64,000 nucleotides of DNA. Source: Arion vulgaris. Its lineage: Eukaryota; Mollusca; Gastropoda; Stylommatophora; Arionidae. How positions within the stretch are numbered: position 1 is the stretch's first letter; each line of letters opens with the position of its first letter. A program made the position numbers and the translations under genes. Below the pieces are notes generated by a model, which saw only the letters and a list, made by a program, of their open reading frames with translations, was not told the DNA's origin and ran no database searches. Of this stretch, positions 1 to 10,099 are shown one piece after another. The stretch spans positions 31,626,703 to 31,690,702 of the forward strand of contig CM036771.1 of the NCBI GenBank assembly GCA_020796225.1, written 5' to 3'.

Positions 1-95
1 CTCATCTGGCCCTAGAACGCAAATTAAAGCGCCAACGCTTAACGGCAAGAGTGGACAACTAATTCCATCTTCCACATGGAGATAGTCAAATAGAC
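1..95 (+). mobile_element. LINE reverse-transcriptase tail, 3' end fragment
   Basis: These bases are nearly the same as 46905-46995 and similar to 55450-55545, where they follow a recognisable reverse-transcriptase C-terminal basic segment (KGRPRKRW-type). Only the last part of the tail lies in this window; the rest is off the left edge. It is non-functional. The family call comes from the internal copies. Confidence 0.6.
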
Positions 96-465
96 ATTAG
101 ATAACAAAATACTTTAAATATAACATAACAGCGGCAAAGGGGGATGCGATTTATAACTATTCAGGTTGTACACCTTAGAGAACAGCAATGGCCTCCGATA
201 ACATAAGGTCAGCGAGCTTATGTAAAATTCTGGAAATCAGACACAGTCCTTCCGTGACCTCGTATTCCACTAATGTTAGATATAGACAAATTCATTTAAA
301 AACAACACAACAGTTAAATCAAGGTTAATTTATGTTACAAATTAAGTTTATTAATTTTAGAAATTAAGTTAGTTAGTTAATTTATGTTCAAACACTAGTA
401 AATCAGGTTACAAGAATTTGTTTTCGTTACATCTTATGTTGCTACAAACAGTTACTTAATTATTT

Positions 466-881
466 AAAATAAGTTATTAGTTAATTTATGTTACAAATTA
501 AGTTATTAGTTAATTTATGTTACAAATTAAGTTATTAGTTAATTTATGTTACAAATTAAGTTATTAGTTAATTTATGTTACAAATTAAGTTATTAGTTAA
601 TTTATGTTACAAATTAAGTTATTAGTTAATTTATGTTACAAATTAAGTTATTAGTTAATTTATGTTACAAATTAAGTTATTAGTTAATTTATGTTACAAA
701 TTAAGTTATTAGTTAATTTATGTTACAAATTAAGTTATTAGTTAATTTATGTTACAAATTAAGTTATTAGTTAATTTATGTTACAAATTAAGTTATTAGT
801 TAATTTATGTTACAAATTAAGTTATTAGTTAATTTATGTTACAAATTAAGTTATTAGTTAATTTATGTTACAAATTAAGTT
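466..881. repeat. 29-bp tandem array
   Basis: About 14 nearly identical copies of a 29-bp AT-rich unit containing TTAATTTATGTTACAAATTA. A diverged copy of the same words starts at about 325. Copy-to-copy identity is very high, so the array is recent or homogenised. No coding frame is supported, and no source element was recognised. Confidence 0.9.
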
Positions 882-1424
882 TAACACAAAGGAATATTAT
901 TAGTATCGTTCCCAATTTTTAATCGATCTTGATAGTTTTCAAACACTAGTAAAAATCCAGGCTCCCTTACACAGACATTTCGGTGTTTCCGTCTGAGCTA
1001 GTCGGCCTTATGTTGCTGGGGGCCACAGAACAGCTTACTTTAAAACTGGATTTAAAACTAAGATAGTGTCAGATAGTATCTGTACTCTCATCCTGAATCA
1101 ATAATATATTTAGTTAAAGCGAAAGTTTGCCACTAGATTACCACAACAGTACACCAGGTGACAAAGATATTGACAGCCGAGCCGGATAGATTTAAACACG
1201 CTATACAGGATGAGCTTGCTCCGTGGAGACAAGATAATAAAACCTTGCCCAGACAAGTTTTCTTAGTTACAATGAAATGTGACAATGATGTCGAAATAAG
1301 GAAGGGATTAACATCGGATCGTGGCAAAGATAAATAATAAGATAATTTAGCAGACTTTACAAGAAAACAAAGAAAGACAAAATATGAACAGGTGATGAAA
1401 AGTCGGATCTTAGGCCGGTACTAC
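882..1424. other. unassigned AT-rich sequence
   Basis: No gene, RNA or repeat family recognised. A 64-residue minus-strand frame at 1133-1327 has no recognisable motif and is taken as chance. The interval 96-465 is likewise unassigned, apart from diverged words of the 29-bp array near its right end. Confidence 0.5.
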
Positions 1425-1850
1425 ACAATATATTAAGAAACAGCAGGTCAAATGGTTTAGACATGAATCAAGGTTATTACAAGTCTGTCTTTACATAGAG
1501 CACTAACAGTCAGATACAACGGCATCAGACATAGAGAATGACCACGTAAACGGTGGATCAACGGAATGTCTGAGGCACTAAATTTCACCTAGAACAAAGC
1601 GCGTAGTGATACTCTCTCCGTGTGCATTTTATTCGGCCTGATGCCGAAAGGCAAAAGAGGAATATAAAATAAGTCGATGAAATAAAGAACATGCTAATTA
1701 TTTTTTTAGTGAATAAAATGAATGACAGCAGTAATGGAATAATAACAATAAAGCCGGGAACACATACAAGCGGTAGAGGGTACACGCCATCACACGTCGT
1801 CCCTTTAAATATCTGTTAATGATGATGATGGATGATGATGATAATCTAGT
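1425..1850 (+). mobile_element. LINE reverse-transcriptase tail with (GAT)n end
   Basis: Read in broken frames, 1440-1590 gives a QVKWFRHESRLL-like segment and then a PRKRWINGMSEALNFT-like segment. This is the usual order at the C-terminal end of non-LTR reverse transcriptases: the WFGH-type motif followed by the basic GRPRKRW motif. A GATGATG-rich run at about 1819-1848 would be the 3' microsatellite tail, as in other LINE tails here. Stops and frameshifts make it a dead fragment. The exact clade is not resolved. Confidence 0.5.
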
Positions 1851-2109
1851 CCCCAAGGAAGGAAGAGCTTGCACTCCAGTTTCCCACGTTAGAACTTGGA
1901 AGTTTATACTTTCGTTGCCAGATAGTTCTCCTGTAGTCTATTTCTAATTGATTAGGTTCATAGAATGAAAGTCAGCACCAATGACAGCCGTTTGTTCAGA
2001 TCCATAATCGTCTAGACTAGTCGGCATGGCACATGATGAAGACGATGACTTTTGCAGAACCTTTTTGAAACAAAAATTCCAGATGGCTGCTAGACTCAAA
2101 GTGACAGTG

Positions 2110-2965
2110 TCTACAATGTCATAAGGTGCGCAGATTGCAAGAGCTTGGATTGAAGATTGGAGTGACCAGAAGAGAACAGCACAACAGGTATATGAGTAAG
2201 ATCATCAATCAGCATCGAACTTGTACGGTTAGTCGCTGGAAATCATATCTAACATTCCGACATTTCCTTTCTGAACTATCCATGTCCTTCAAGTTAGATA
2301 CAAATCTTCCCCCATTATGTAAGAATACAGAATTAGGATATATACGATGAAGACGAGGAGCACTACAAACTGGAAGGAGCTCGTCAGGAACATGTCTAGC
2401 TAGAGAGAGGCTCTGAAATGGGTCTGAGAGATGGCGAGGCCAGACGGGTATGAATAGGCCTATCGATCAACATCGAACTATCAACATCGAACTATCAACA
2501 TCGAACTATCAACATCGAACTAACAACATGGAACTATCAACATCGAACTAACAACATCGAACTATCAACATCGAACTAACAACATCGAACTATCAACATC
2601 GAACTAACAACATCGAACTATCAACATCGAACTAACAACATCGAACTATCAACATCGAACTATCACCATCGAACTATCAACATCGAACTATCAACATCGA
2701 ACTAACAACATCTAACTAACAACATCGAACTAACAACATCGAACTATCAACATCGAACTATCAACATCGAACTATCAACATCGAACTATCAACATCGAAC
2801 TATCAACATCGAACTAACAACATCGAACTAACAACATCGAACTATCAACATCGAACTATCAACATCGAACTGTACAAATTAGTTTTAGTACTATTGAGAT
2901 ATTGCAAAAGAACGGCACCTCTAGAACTTGTCCGAGTGTAGAGAAGATATTTGAAACTCAAACTG
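2110..2965 (+). mobile_element. RNase H-type LINE 3' coding remnant split by a 14-bp array
   Basis: The frame at 2126-2245 reads RRLQELGLKIGVTRREQHNR then INQHRTCTVSRW. The same words occur downstream of a recognisable RNase H domain at 46997-47260, so this is the region after RNase H in one LINE family. A second partial copy (2380-2463) leads into a 14-bp array. At 2871-2960 sequence matching the remainder of the coding tail resumes. The element is broken by stops and by the array. Confidence 0.6.
2464..2871. repeat. 14-bp array derived from LINE coding sequence
   Basis: About 29 copies of ATCAACATCGAACT, with TATC/TAAC variants partly alternating. The unit matches the LINE codons for INQHRT (ATCAATCAACATCGAACT) found in single copy at about 2202-2222. 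LINE sequence flanks the array on both sides, so it probably grew in place inside the element. Fourteen is not a multiple of three, so expansion destroys the frame. Confidence 0.8.
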
Positions 2966-3132
2966 AAGGAGGTTGACCTTCTGCTCTAAGCAGGGAGGAC
3001 TATATCATGAGTTCCATATAACCTGGAGGTATGACGTTGAAATGGTTTATCCCTTCATAAATAATATATCTACATCTTTCCAGCAGGTCACGTTACACAG
3101 GTCATGTCAATCATTACATTTTTAGCCAGACA

Positions 3133-3492
3133 GTGGCCCCCGGCAACCTAAGGCCGCCTAGCTGAGACGGGAGATCGAAAATTCCTGTTTAATGGGGGCT
3201 GAATTTTGTATTTGTTTGATAGAACACTGTACGCTTTTTATTGGTGCAATTTCACTCAATTCTATGCGCATATGGTTATTTATTGATGAAAAATGTTAAT
3301 AACACTGATATTCCTTAGCTTTAAACTTAACTTGTAACATAATATAACCTTGATTTAGCATGTTGATTTGTTGTTAAAATTAATTAGTCTATATACATCA
3401 ACAATGGAATGTGAGGATCACGCGACAGTTGTGGTCTTATTTCCTAGAGTTTTTAACTAAACCCACCGGCCATATGATATCGGAGGCCACGA
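3133..3492. mobile_element. MITE-1, old copy
   Basis: About 360 bp aligned end to end with the elements at 24662-25020 and 48686-49051. It shares the ACTCAATT...TTATTTATTGATGAAAAAT...TTGATTTAGCAT order and ends in GGCCAC, the inverse of GTGGCC at its start. CCAGACA flanks it on both sides (3126-3132 and 3493-3499), a likely 7-bp target duplication. It has no coding capacity. Termini are more diverged than in the other two copies, so this is the oldest. Confidence 0.6.
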
Positions 3493-3911
3493 CCAGACAA
3501 AATTGTTTCCAAGGCGCACTAAGGGGAAGTAAATCAAGGTATTGACCAGTTGTGTCCCCTAGAATCCAACCCTAGCTGTCTCTGAACCTCATTCTCAAAC
3601 AAGAAGGATTGAAACCTAAAAGTGTAACCAGTCTGCGGCCAAATTCTAGAAGTCTGTCAGGAATTTAATCAAATTGGCAACTTTTATAACATCGCTAAAG
3701 CTTCCAGAAAAAAAAAATGGTGAATGATATTATGTAGTTAAATCAGATACACGGAGAGGATTTATTTCTTTCATTATAGATCTTTATTATATCTTATTAC
3801 GAGATTTATTAATGTCCACTGGCGTGTTCGTATCAGACAAATGTAATTATATCCAGAAAATACTTCCTGTTTACATCAGGACAGATGGGTATATAAAGGG
3901 GGGCAAAGGTC

Positions 3912-4105
3912 ATGGGAAGAGCGTCTGGTCGAATGGACTAGAGCGCGGCTTCCATGTGGAAGACCCGTGTTTAATTCACGGTAAGGCCAAGGAATTTTTT
4001 CTGTTATTGACATAAATGAAAAATCCGAACCTGAACAGTTTCTGCACACGGCGACTGCACTACAACGCCCATAAAAAGCGGTACTACGGGCAGTAACACC
4101 AGTTT
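3912..4105 (+). mobile_element. SINE-A, tRNA-headed
   Basis: It begins with an A-box-like GTCGAATGGACTAGAGCGCG, then GTTTAATTCACGG in the B-box position, and then a TTTTCTGTTATTGACATAAA segment and a CGGCGACTGCACTA segment. These occur in the same order at 13915-14185, 27285-27510 and 42405-42640. No protein is encoded. Such SINEs are pol III transcripts mobilised by LINE enzymes. Confidence 0.65.
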
Positions 4106-4225
4106 TATTTTGTAAGGCAACGGATTGACTTCATTGCACTAGGTTTTACCCCATATGGCTCAGTCCTCCTCCGCATAAATGACACGCCACCTGCCGAGAC
4201 TATTGCACAAAGCAAAAACTCCCTA
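4097..4225 (-). mobile_element. SINE-B, 3' fragment
   Basis: The reverse complement carries the SINE-B 3' half: an inexact GCTACGGAGTT-type segment, TTGTGCAATAGTCTCGGC, then GGTGGCGTGTCATTTATGCG and CCATATGGGGTAAAACC. The tRNA-like 5' half is missing. It abuts SINE-A at 4105. Confidence 0.6.
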
Positions 4226-4245
4226 ACTACGGCGACAGTAACTAC

Positions 4246-4737
4246 TAAATTTGAAGCTACTTTGAATGATGTATGCATGTTTGTTATATGTGTATACATG
4301 TGTGTATGTATGATATTGTCTCGTCTCAAATATATACAAGCACAATAAGCTTATAGCATGTGTTTGTGCAGACATTGTTGGAACGAACCCTACCTGATTG
4401 TTCTGTGTCTAGTTAAATAACGAGCGTTTGAGAAAGACACTCCCCCGTAAGTCATTTTTTCAAAATGGCTCATTGGTTGTGTTCGTAAAAACGCTCGTAT
4501 TGCTAAGCTAGGCGATTGGTGTCGTAAGGACTAGGGTAAGTGGTTCGAGTCCCGTGTTTGTCTATTTGTTTTTTTCGGAAGCTCGTAATACCTGTACCCT
4601 GTTTATTTGTTGATCATATTCGTTGCTTCCTTTGGGCTTCTTGATAAAAACTCGTGTGCTCATCTTATAATAAATTTGAAGCTACTTTGAATGATGTATG
4701 CATGTTTGTTATATGTGTGTATGTATGATATTGTCTC
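4246..4737. repeat. direct repeats of about 70-75 bp flanking a 345-bp segment
   Basis: A block beginning AATTTGAAGCTACTTTGAAT and ending GATATTGTCTC occurs at 4246-4323 and again at 4669-4737, with a short internal difference. The interval between them contains the SINE-E copy at 4490-4590. The blocks are too long for a target-site duplication, so a local duplication is more likely. Confidence 0.7.
4490..4590 (+). mobile_element. SINE-E, single copy
   Basis: CTAAGCTAGGCGATTGGTGT is in the A-box position and GGTTCGAGTCCC in the B-box position, followed by a T-rich segment. The same two blocks occur in the expanded copy at 8162-9055. It shows what the unexpanded head of that SINE looks like. 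Confidence 0.55.
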
Positions 4738-5214
4738 ATATAAAGCAGCAACTTTATTACGTCCTGACCTACATTTCTCCTGGTCATAGTTTAATCTAAC
4801 CAGTTCCAACAAACCAATCTATTTATAACACTGTCTATTAAAGTTGAGCCCAGACCTGGCAAAGATCTATTTGACCAAATCTTCAGTGAGTGACAACGTT
4901 AAGACTTGACTGCACTGCTCCGGGATTTACACAAACTAGGAGATGAGTGATAGGGCGAAAGAGAGTGAGCAAGCAGAAGTGAGAAAGGAATAAATGCAAG
5001 TAAATTATACGAGTCTGGTCAGCTTGGGACATATTTTTCAGACACTTTACAAAAATGAATGAAATATGAGAAAATGATAGCGGTATTTGTAACGTATGGA
5101 TTGTGAGGTGCTAAGCAGAAAGAACGACGGTGATTGATCCAAGTGTATATGGGCAGACAGGTCAGGAAATATAAAAACAAAATTGATGGAAGATTCATTT
5201 GTCAGGGGTTGAAA
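4738..5214. other. unassigned sequence
   Basis: No gene or known repeat recognised between the duplicated block and the Meta-like SINE. Confidence 0.5.
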
Positions 5215-5221
5215 TAGTAGT

Positions 5222-5465
5222 GTGGCGTCTATGGCTTAGGGAATAGTGCCCTCGGTCTATTAACCCCGACCTTCGGAGTTCGAATCAAGCTGCGGACAGT
5301 TTGGTTGCAAATTGTTTCGCGTGGATTTTTACAAAAGGACGATGGCGCCACCCGTTCAGAAAGCAATGGCAAACTACTGAACGTAATAATGCATTGAAAA
5401 TAACAAACATCATTAAAAAGCTGGGGTTGATTCACAAACTCCTGTAAAGGATATGCAATTATCAT
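5222..5465 (+). mobile_element. Meta-like SINE, tRNA-headed
   Basis: The head GGCGTCTATGGCTTAGGGAA (A-box-like) and GAGTTCGAATCAAGC (B-box-like) is followed by a core with TTTCGCGTGGATTTTTAC and GCAATGGCAAACTACTGAAC. Other copies lie at 13098-13345 (+), 14225-14745 (-), 16590-16840 (-), 29380-29600 (-), 42670-42790 (-, partial) and 45463-45690 (+). The core resembles what I recall as the conserved Meta domain of mollusc SINEs; that link is from memory. Confidence 0.7.
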
Positions 5466-5666
5466 TGTTTTTGTTTTGTTTTGTTGTTGTTGTTGAAATA
5501 GTAAAAGAAAATGTACAAAAATAAACATTAATAAGGTTATTACAGATTGAAAGAACTAAGTGAATAAATAAGAAGAAGAATTAACAAAAATGTGAACAAG
5601 AATGTGACTTCCAAGAAACAAATAAGTTACACAAACATCATTAAACAGCAGATGATAGTCAATAAT

Positions 5667-5916
5667 TTCTTCTTCTTCTTCAAACGCTCCATATCGACCA
5701 CATATTAAACCAATCTTTGTGATTTGCATGTGATCTGAGCATAAGAGCGATTGTACGTGTGTCAGTTATGCGCTTACAAATATGCCCAGCACATTCGATT
5801 GCTGCGACCCTTTTATTTGCTAGGTACTTACCTCAGTCACCTCTTACGACATGCCTTGTAGGTCGCAGTGTTATTATTATTTTCTACCCATTGATTGTCC
5901 CAGCAACACACGGGCC
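5667..5916 (-). mobile_element. S1 repeat, full length
   Basis: Read on the minus strand it starts near CCCGTGTGTTGC, contains ATGTCGTAAGAGGTGACTGA and the AAATAAAAG...GCAATCGAATGTGCTGG segment, and ends in GAAGAAGAAGAAGAA. More than ten copies lie in the window. Copies at 51009-51271 and within 60530-61410 have 11-bp target duplications, which shows retroposition with the (GAA)n end as the 3' tail. Confidence 0.8.
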
Positions 5917-5918
5917 AA

Positions 5919-5921
<3 letters not shown>

Positions 5922-5951
<30 letters not shown>
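5922..5951. repeat. (TA)n microsatellite
   Basis: A short TA run directly beside the hAT MITE at 5958. Confidence 0.9.
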
Positions 5952-5957
<6 letters not shown>

Positions 5958-6123
5958 CAGTGGCGGCTCGAGATCAATTTTGTTAGTGGGGCCAGACAGA
6001 AATTTTCGGAAATGTCATGGTTTCGGTGAGGTTATAATTTAATGTATAAAATAATAAATACGCGTTACACCTTATTTTTGGTGGGTTCCGGCCCCACTGG
6101 CCCCTAATGACGAGCCGTCACTA
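5958..6123. mobile_element. hAT MITE, short copy
   Basis: It starts CAGTGGCGGCTCG and ends CGAGCCGTCACTA, inverted termini as in the complete copy at 60104-60435. The inner GGGGCC...GGCCCC segment next to each end is also shared. It lies in a TA-rich microsatellite, and TACATATA occurs close to each end, but slippage prevents a firm target-duplication call. Confidence 0.75.
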
Positions 6124-6227
6124 TATATACATATACATATATATATATAACACGTATGGACTTTGTCTTTCATTTGGATTAAACAACTAGAAAGAGAGGG
6201 ATTACTGTTTGTGCAAAATGGGCAAGG

Positions 6228-6230
<3 letters not shown>

Positions 6231-6280
<50 letters not shown>
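6231..6280. repeat. (TA)n microsatellite
   Basis: A TA run of about 50 bp. Frames reading YIYIYI across it are artefacts. Confidence 0.95.
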
Positions 6281-6282
<2 letters not shown>

Positions 6283-6394
6283 CTATACCATCAACTCATC
6301 TCTCGCTGTTCTCTCTATCTCACCTACTACTACCCTGTCTCATTTTTTCTTTCAAAAATGTAGGAAGAAAATATTTCGTTGCACTCATCGGGGA

Positions 6395-6660
6395 GCAGGT
6401 AGCGTAGTTGTTAGTGAACTCACCTCTCAAGGCTGGTGGTCTGGGTTCAACTCCCACAGTGGGCGTGAAATTTTTCCCGACCGCGACGGTTCTCAGGTCG
6501 ACCCAGCCACAACTGGGTACCAGACATGCTCTGAGAAAGTAAAGGCGGCCGGCGTGATGTTGACCACATCACCCATCGTGTACCGACGGTCAATGAAAAA
6601 TACAAGCCTAACACTGTATTGCCCTATATGTCACGAGGTATGAAGGGGTTCCTTTACATA
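6395..6660 (+). mobile_element. SINE-C, tRNA-headed, single copy
   Basis: GTAGCGTAGTTGTTAGTGAA sits in the A-box position and GGGTTCAACTCCCAC gives a well-matched B box about 35 bp later. A GC-rich body (CGACCGCGACGG, AGGCGGCCGGCG) follows. There is no other copy in the window, so the 3' limit is uncertain. A frame of 144 residues crossing it from the TA repeat is not a gene. Confidence 0.55.
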
Positions 6661-7061
6661 CTTTTTTTTTTACATCAGGGAGTATGAATCACAATGTAAC
6701 CACTTTAATGAAATCGCTACTACCTACGTCAAGGTGTGGGCAGAAGAATACACAAGAGATATAGTAATGAACAAATCAAGCATACAAACACATAAATGTG
6801 TGCTTAGCGTTTCAGACTAAACAACGAAGACACGCATTGAATGGATTTATTATTTTCTGGAAGAATAGACAACAACAAAGAAATGCCAGGACAACATTGT
6901 CTGATATTAACCGCTAGAATACACTTACTTAGTCCAACACAAAGAACTGAATGTACCCCCGCAGCTTCTCAGTTCAAGTGTCTAGACAACACAAGATGTT
7001 GGTATGTCAGGTTGTACAACTAAAAGCACAAAATACTTAACCGATTAGTTTTTGAGATCAT
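6661..7061. other. unassigned sequence
   Basis: Begins with a T-rich run that may be the end of SINE-C. A 60-residue frame at 6841-7023 has no recognisable motif. Nothing else is supported. Confidence 0.5.
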
Positions 7062-7300
7062 ACTAGTAACTCTATGGCTAAGTGGTTATGTCTTTGACTT
7101 GCGTTGTGAAAGTCCTGGGTTCGAAAACTGGACCACGCCGTTCTATTCACGAGTGCAGTTTCCTCAGAAACAACTAGGATTGCTGCCGGAGCTACGGAGT
7201 TCCTGCTTCGGCAATACTCTCGGAAGGCGGTGAGCCATTTCTGCGGAGGACAGAGCCATATGGGGTAAAAACCCCGGCAATTAAGTTAATCATTCGGCGT
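7062..7300 (+). mobile_element. SINE-B, near full length
   Basis: TGGCTAAGTGGTTATGTC (A box) and GGGTTCGAAAACTGG (degraded B box) are followed by CGCCGTTCTATTCACGAGTG, GCCGGAGCTACGGAGTTC and CCATATGGGGTAAAA. Other copies: 4097 (-), 26850 (-), 32818 (-), 43655 (-), 44150 (+), 59815 (-). The T-rich stretch after 7300 may be unrelated. Confidence 0.75.
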
Positions 7301-7444
7301 TTGATCTTTTTTTTTTTAAATATCTTTTTCTTTAATTAGATATTATTGTTTTTAAAAATCTAACAATGAACAGCCAGACGTTGACACTAATGATTACAGT
7401 CTAATGAGTTATAATTCGCCTTTTTTGTTGCAGTCATGTCCTAA

Positions 7445-7665
7445 CCCTTTAGCTGCTAAGGACGTGTATATACGTTTTTCCAATGCACTGCTAAAGACGC
7501 ATTAACACGTCTGTTATTATCTCCCTCTGTGGGCTAAAGACGTGTTAACACGTTATACATTTCTACTGTCACTGGTATGGGCGTACATTCATTCATGTTT
7601 ATGATCTAGAAACAAAGAGTAGCTATTTTAGCTCCGTCTTCGGAAAGTATGTTGCAGCAAAAGGG
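7445..7665. mobile_element. piggyBac-like MITE, copy 1
   Basis: Starts CCCTTTAGCTGCTAAGGACG and ends GTTGCAGCAAAAGGG, inverted termini of about 14 bp with mismatches. It is flanked by CTAA and CTAG. A second copy at 52486-52703 is flanked by ATAA on both sides. CCCTTTGC-type ends and a 4-bp TAA-containing target fit piggyBac, but the strict TTAA is not present. No coding capacity. Confidence 0.55.
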
Positions 7666-7669
7666 CTAG

Positions 7670-8161
7670 TTAGGGCATCGTAGTAATTAAATCAATATAT
7701 TAAAAACAAACCTACTCCAATATCTTGTTTGAAGAAATTTCGAATTAACTTCTCGCATGTCAAAATGGTGTAGTATCATACACTTGAATCTTGTTAGAGA
7801 ACGGCATTTTAAGCTCCATGTAATTCACACACGACAATTATTTACCAAATAAACATTTGGTAGACGGATGTTACGTCACCGTGACATATGACCACAGTGT
7901 CTAGAGCTAGAGATGTGTTACAACAAAAATGTATAACTAAAACGCCCACACGAAATGTCAGCTTGACAACAATAAAGTGCACATTTGAGCCGGTCCGTAT
8001 TCTGGGCATGGTATCTTGATTATGTGTCCTTGATGAGGAAACTGTAACGGTTTTTAAAGTGACCTTGGTCCTTAGATGCTACGTATGATAAGATATGCAT
8101 TACCTAGCCCAACAGACGAGAGCTTTTAGAGTTTTCAAGAGTTAGATGATTGTGTTCTTTA
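7670..8161. other. unassigned sequence
   Basis: No gene or known repeat recognised. It runs into the 34-bp array. Confidence 0.5.
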
Positions 8162-9055
8162 AACGCCCGTCTGTAGGGCTAGGCGATGGGTGCCATAAGC
8201 TCGTCTGTAGGGCTAGGCGATGGGTGTCGTAAGCTCGTCTGTAGGGCTAGGCGATGGGTGCCGTAAACTCGTCTGTAGGGCTAGGCGATGGGTGTCGTAA
8301 GCTCGTCTGTAGGGCTAGGCGATGGGTGTCGTAAGCTCGTCTGTAGGGCTAGGCGATGGGTGTCGTAAACTCGTCTGTAGGGCTAGGCGATGGGTGTCGT
8401 AAGCTCGTCTGTAGGGCTAGGCGATGGGTGCAGTAAGCTCGTCTATAGGGCTAGGAGATGGATGCAGTAAGCTCGTCTATAGGGCTAGGAGATGGATGCA
8501 GTAAGCTCGTCTGTAGGGCTAGGCGATGGGTGTCGTAAGCTCGTCTGTAGGGCTAGGCGATGGGTGTCGTAAGCTCGTCTGTAGGGCTAGGCGATGGGTG
8601 CAGTAAGCTCGTCTATAGGGCTAGGAGATGGATGCAGTAAGCTCGTCTATAGGGCTAGGCGATGGATGCAGTAAGCTCGTCTATAGGGCTAGGAGATGGA
8701 TGCAGTAAGCTCGTCTATAGGGCTAGGCGATGGATGCAGTAAGCTCGTCTATAGGGCTAGGAGATGGGTGCAGTAAGCTCGTCTATAGGGCTAGGAGATG
8801 GGTGCAGTAAGCTCGTCTATAGGGCTAGGAGATGGGTGCAGTAAGCTCGTCTGTAGGGCTAGGCGATGGATGCAGTAAGCTCGTCTGTAGGGCTAGGCGA
8901 TGGGTGTCGTAAACTCGTCTGTAGGGCTAGGCGATGGGTGTCGTAAGCTCGTCTGTAGGGCTAGGCGATGGGTGCAGTAAGCTCGTCTGTAGGGCTAGGC
9001 GATGGATGCCGTATAAATAACGGTTTGTGGTTCGAATCCTCTGTTTGTTAATTTC
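8162..9055 (+). mobile_element. SINE-E with head expanded to a 34-bp array
   Basis: About 25 copies of a 34-bp unit, CTCGTCTGTAGGGCTAGGCG plus ATGGGTGTCGTAAG, run to about 9012. The last unit continues into GGTTCGAATCCTCTG, a B box, at about 9029-9043. The unit holds the A-box-like GGCTAGGCGATGGG that occurs once in the SINE-E copy at 4490. Unit variants (ATGGATGCAGTAA against ATGGGTGTCGTAA) cluster, which shows local homogenisation. Whether the A boxes can bind TFIIIC is unknown. Confidence 0.8.
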
Positions 9056-9059
9056 GTTT

Positions 9060-9990
9060 CTTCCCAAAGTGTCTTCTTCTTCTTCTTTGCGTTCGGTTTC
9101 GTATGCTCGTCTAAATCATGAGATGGGTTGCCTCTATGAAGCTGCATGTCAGTTGGAGTTCTTCGAGAGTTTCCCATAGCTTGGTCTGTAAGTTTTGTTC
9201 ATGAGGCCATGTTTCGTTTCGTTGGTGTATGTATGATGGACATGACTGCAGGATGTGCTCTAGAGTCTGTGTTTCAGTCTGACATGCACACTGTGCACTC
9301 TGAGCAGGCTTTATTCTGTGCATGTGATGTGGTTGAGCCTGCAGTGACCTGTTCTTAGATGAAAGATTGTTGTGTGCTGTTTTCTGTTTAGTCTGCTGAT
9401 GGGATCTTGTGAGTGTATGCTGTGGGTTTGTTGCCTCCATACCTCTTTGTACTTTCTTTTGATGTGTCTTGATTTCTGGTAGTGACACTGGGTGTTTCTG
9501 TTGTGTAAGTTTTGTTCCCTCCTTAGCCAGCATGTCTGCTCTCTCATTTCCTGGTACGCCACAGTGGGCTGGTATCCACTGGAGAATAATTTTGTTGTGT
9601 TCTGAGAGCTTGTTTAGCTGTAGTGTCGGTTCTTTCCATGTTATCTTGTGGTTCCCTTTGTGTTGCCTGCAGGACTGACAAGCAGTCGCAAAGGAAGACA
9701 AGTTTGTTGTTTTGGATGTTTCTTTGCTGCAGCATTTTTGAGGCATCCACAATTGCCTGTTGTTCGGCTCTAAAATTTGTTGATAGTTCTCCAGTGGCAC
9801 TTGAATTTGTTAGTGTAGTGCCGTCTTGGAGTATGATGATGGTTCCGGCCCCTCCTTTCCTCGCTGTCGTGTCTGATGATCCGTCTGTGTATATATGGGT
9901 CCACTCGGGTTGGGGGTATGAGGTGTCAATGTGTTCTAGTGTCTTTCCAAAGTGTCTAATTTACTGTCTATTTATTTACTGTTTGATTGA
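9060..9990 (-). pseudogene. LINE RNase H domain and 3' end (decayed)
   Basis: On the minus strand the RNase H domain of a non-LTR retrotransposon can be followed. WTHIYTDGSS carries the first catalytic Asp at about 9867-9905, then FRAEQQAIVDAS (Glu) and VFLCDCLSVLQA (second Asp), and in another frame IPAHCGVPGNERADMLAKEG at about 9515-9580. A Cys-rich end (CACQTETQTLEHILQSC) follows. A frameshift separates the first part from the last, so the protein is dead. The reverse transcriptase and endonuclease are absent, as in a 5'-truncated copy. The clade is probably one with RNase H such as I or Jockey-like. The 3' end is a GAAGAAGAAG run preceded by AACGCAAA, shared with S2. Confidence 0.8.
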
Positions 9991-10099
9991 TAGGACAATC
10001 ATCATTGCACTTCGGTAAGTAACCATGTGTGATCCGATCTATTTCTTACACAGAAAGATCTCAGCGGAAGTGCACGAAGTCCGTACAAAGGAGAGGGTC

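Noticed and set aside
2464..2871. CRISPR array
   Set aside because: Contiguous 14-bp units without spacers, inside a LINE remnant, in a eukaryotic sequence.
6395..6660. 144-residue coding frame
   Set aside because: It starts in a TA microsatellite and crosses a tRNA-derived SINE.
7062..7140. genuine tRNA gene
   Set aside because: A and B boxes exist, but the clover-leaf stems are not preserved and the same body follows in other SINE-B copies.
8162..9012. CRISPR-like repeats
   Set aside because: The units are fully tandem with no unique spacers; they derive from a SINE head.
9146..10018. plus-strand frames over the RNase H LINE
   Set aside because: Shadows; the catalytic RNase H motifs are on the minus strand.
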